NCBI GenBank assembly: GCA_005882275.1
Contig: VBAK01000106.1
Span: 1-64,000, forward strand
Direction of reading: 5' to 3'
Length of the DNA: 64,000 nucleotides
DNA from: Candidatus Segetimicrobium genomatis
GTDB lineage: Bacteria; Sysuimicrobiota; Sysuimicrobiia; Sysuimicrobiales; Segetimicrobiaceae
The notes under the pieces are model-generated. The model was not told the origin of the DNA. It saw only the letters and a list, made by a program, of their open reading frames with translations, and ran no database searches. The position numbers were made by a program, and so were the translations under genes. The number at the start of each line of letters is the position of its first letter. Within the stretch, counting starts at the first letter, position 1. Below are positions 63,882-64,000 of this stretch, piece after piece.

Positions 63882-64000
63882 CGGATCTTCCAAACCGCGC
63901 GCGGCGAGATCGTCCTCTACCCGGCCTCAGGGACGGGCGCCCGGGAAGCCTCCCCGGTCAACACCGTCGGCCCCGGCGACCGCGCGCCCGCCTTCACCAT
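63882..64000 (+). pseudogene. Fragment of an alanine/serine-glyoxylate aminotransferase gene (runs off window)
   Basis: The plus-strand frame reads [20 protein letters not shown], then REASPVNTVGPGD. This matches the cofactor-phosphate region of class V AGAT/SGAT enzymes (usual pattern SSGTGAWEAALVNTLSPGD) with several substitutions. The ~60 residues that should precede it are absent because glpK starts 43 bp upstream. It is 5'-truncated and probably decayed. Confidence 0.6.

Overview
The window is one 64 kb stretch of a very GC-rich (roughly 70%) bacterial chromosome. It is densely coding, with many 4-base stop/start overlaps, GTG and TTG starts and strong Shine-Dalgarno sites. I see no tRNA, rRNA, IS element, integrase, phage gene or CRISPR array. 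The gene set (complex-I-type NADH dehydrogenase subunits, SUF Fe-S assembly, a selenocysteine formate dehydrogenase with a Tat signal, a DUF2203 protein, a branched-chain 2-oxoacid dehydrogenase complex, murein salvage) suggests a non-phototrophic, probably uncultured lineage of the Terrabacteria type (Chloroflexota, Armatimonadota or CSP1-3-like). The phylum is an inference and is weakly held.

Layout. 1-7.1 kb (minus): Mrp Fe-S carrier, an SRPBCC protein with a basic low-complexity tail, two tandem core-MetE-like proteins (one without zinc ligands), an acyl-CoA dehydrogenase, Nfu and ErpA Fe-S proteins, and MoeB-rhodanese. 7.4-8.4 kb (plus): thioredoxin-reductase-like ferredoxin-NADP reductase. 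8.4-16 kb (minus): lipoyl synthase, E2, E1beta, E1alpha and E3 of a branched-chain 2-oxoacid dehydrogenase, a DUF2203 protein, peptide deformylase and an SDR. 16.1 kb holds a cyclase-gene remnant. 16.3-20.8 kb (minus): siroheme synthesis genes with the siroheme nitrite/sulfite reductase that uses the product. 20.8-26.6 kb (minus): formate dehydrogenase fdhA(Sec)-fdhE-fdhB-nrfD. 26.7-31.3 kb: iron alcohol dehydrogenase, VapBC toxin-antitoxin with a broken duplicate, a membrane-anchored molybdenum oxidoreductase and a PAP2 phosphatase. 31.3-40.1 kb (minus): one long run sufC-sufB-sufD-Rieske-sufS-sufU-nuoB-nuoD-nuoI-nuoC behind a consensus promoter. 40.3-44.9 kb: cyclase-family hydrolase, pyrE (with a 23-bp tandem repeat over its start), an autoregulated TetR gene, a zincin, an Nfu-N protein, a PASTA protein and a one-chain MNT-HepT-like protein. 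45-49.9 kb: gltB behind a ykkC-family riboswitch. 50-60.3 kb: murein amino-sugar salvage (nagA divergent; GNAT, ABC binding protein and permeases, murQ, anmK, AmiE-like hydrolase, sugar kinase, nanE). 60.3-64 kb: a secreted protein, a PHP hydrolase, glpK and an aminotransferase-gene remnant at the edge.

How the genes fit together. Fe-S cluster biology dominates the left and centre: Mrp, ErpA, Nfu, SUF and an Nfu-N protein sit near their clients (LipA, siroheme reductase, FDH, NuoB/NuoI, GltB). The branched-chain dehydrogenase needs lipoate, and lipA is its last gene. The right third forms a cytoplasmic muropeptide/MurNAc salvage pathway fed by an ABC importer. The observations I would look at first are the riboswitch plus apparent ATC start of gltB, the zinc-less MetE partner, the SUF-Nuo co-operon, the degenerate MNT-HepT fusion and the murein salvage island.
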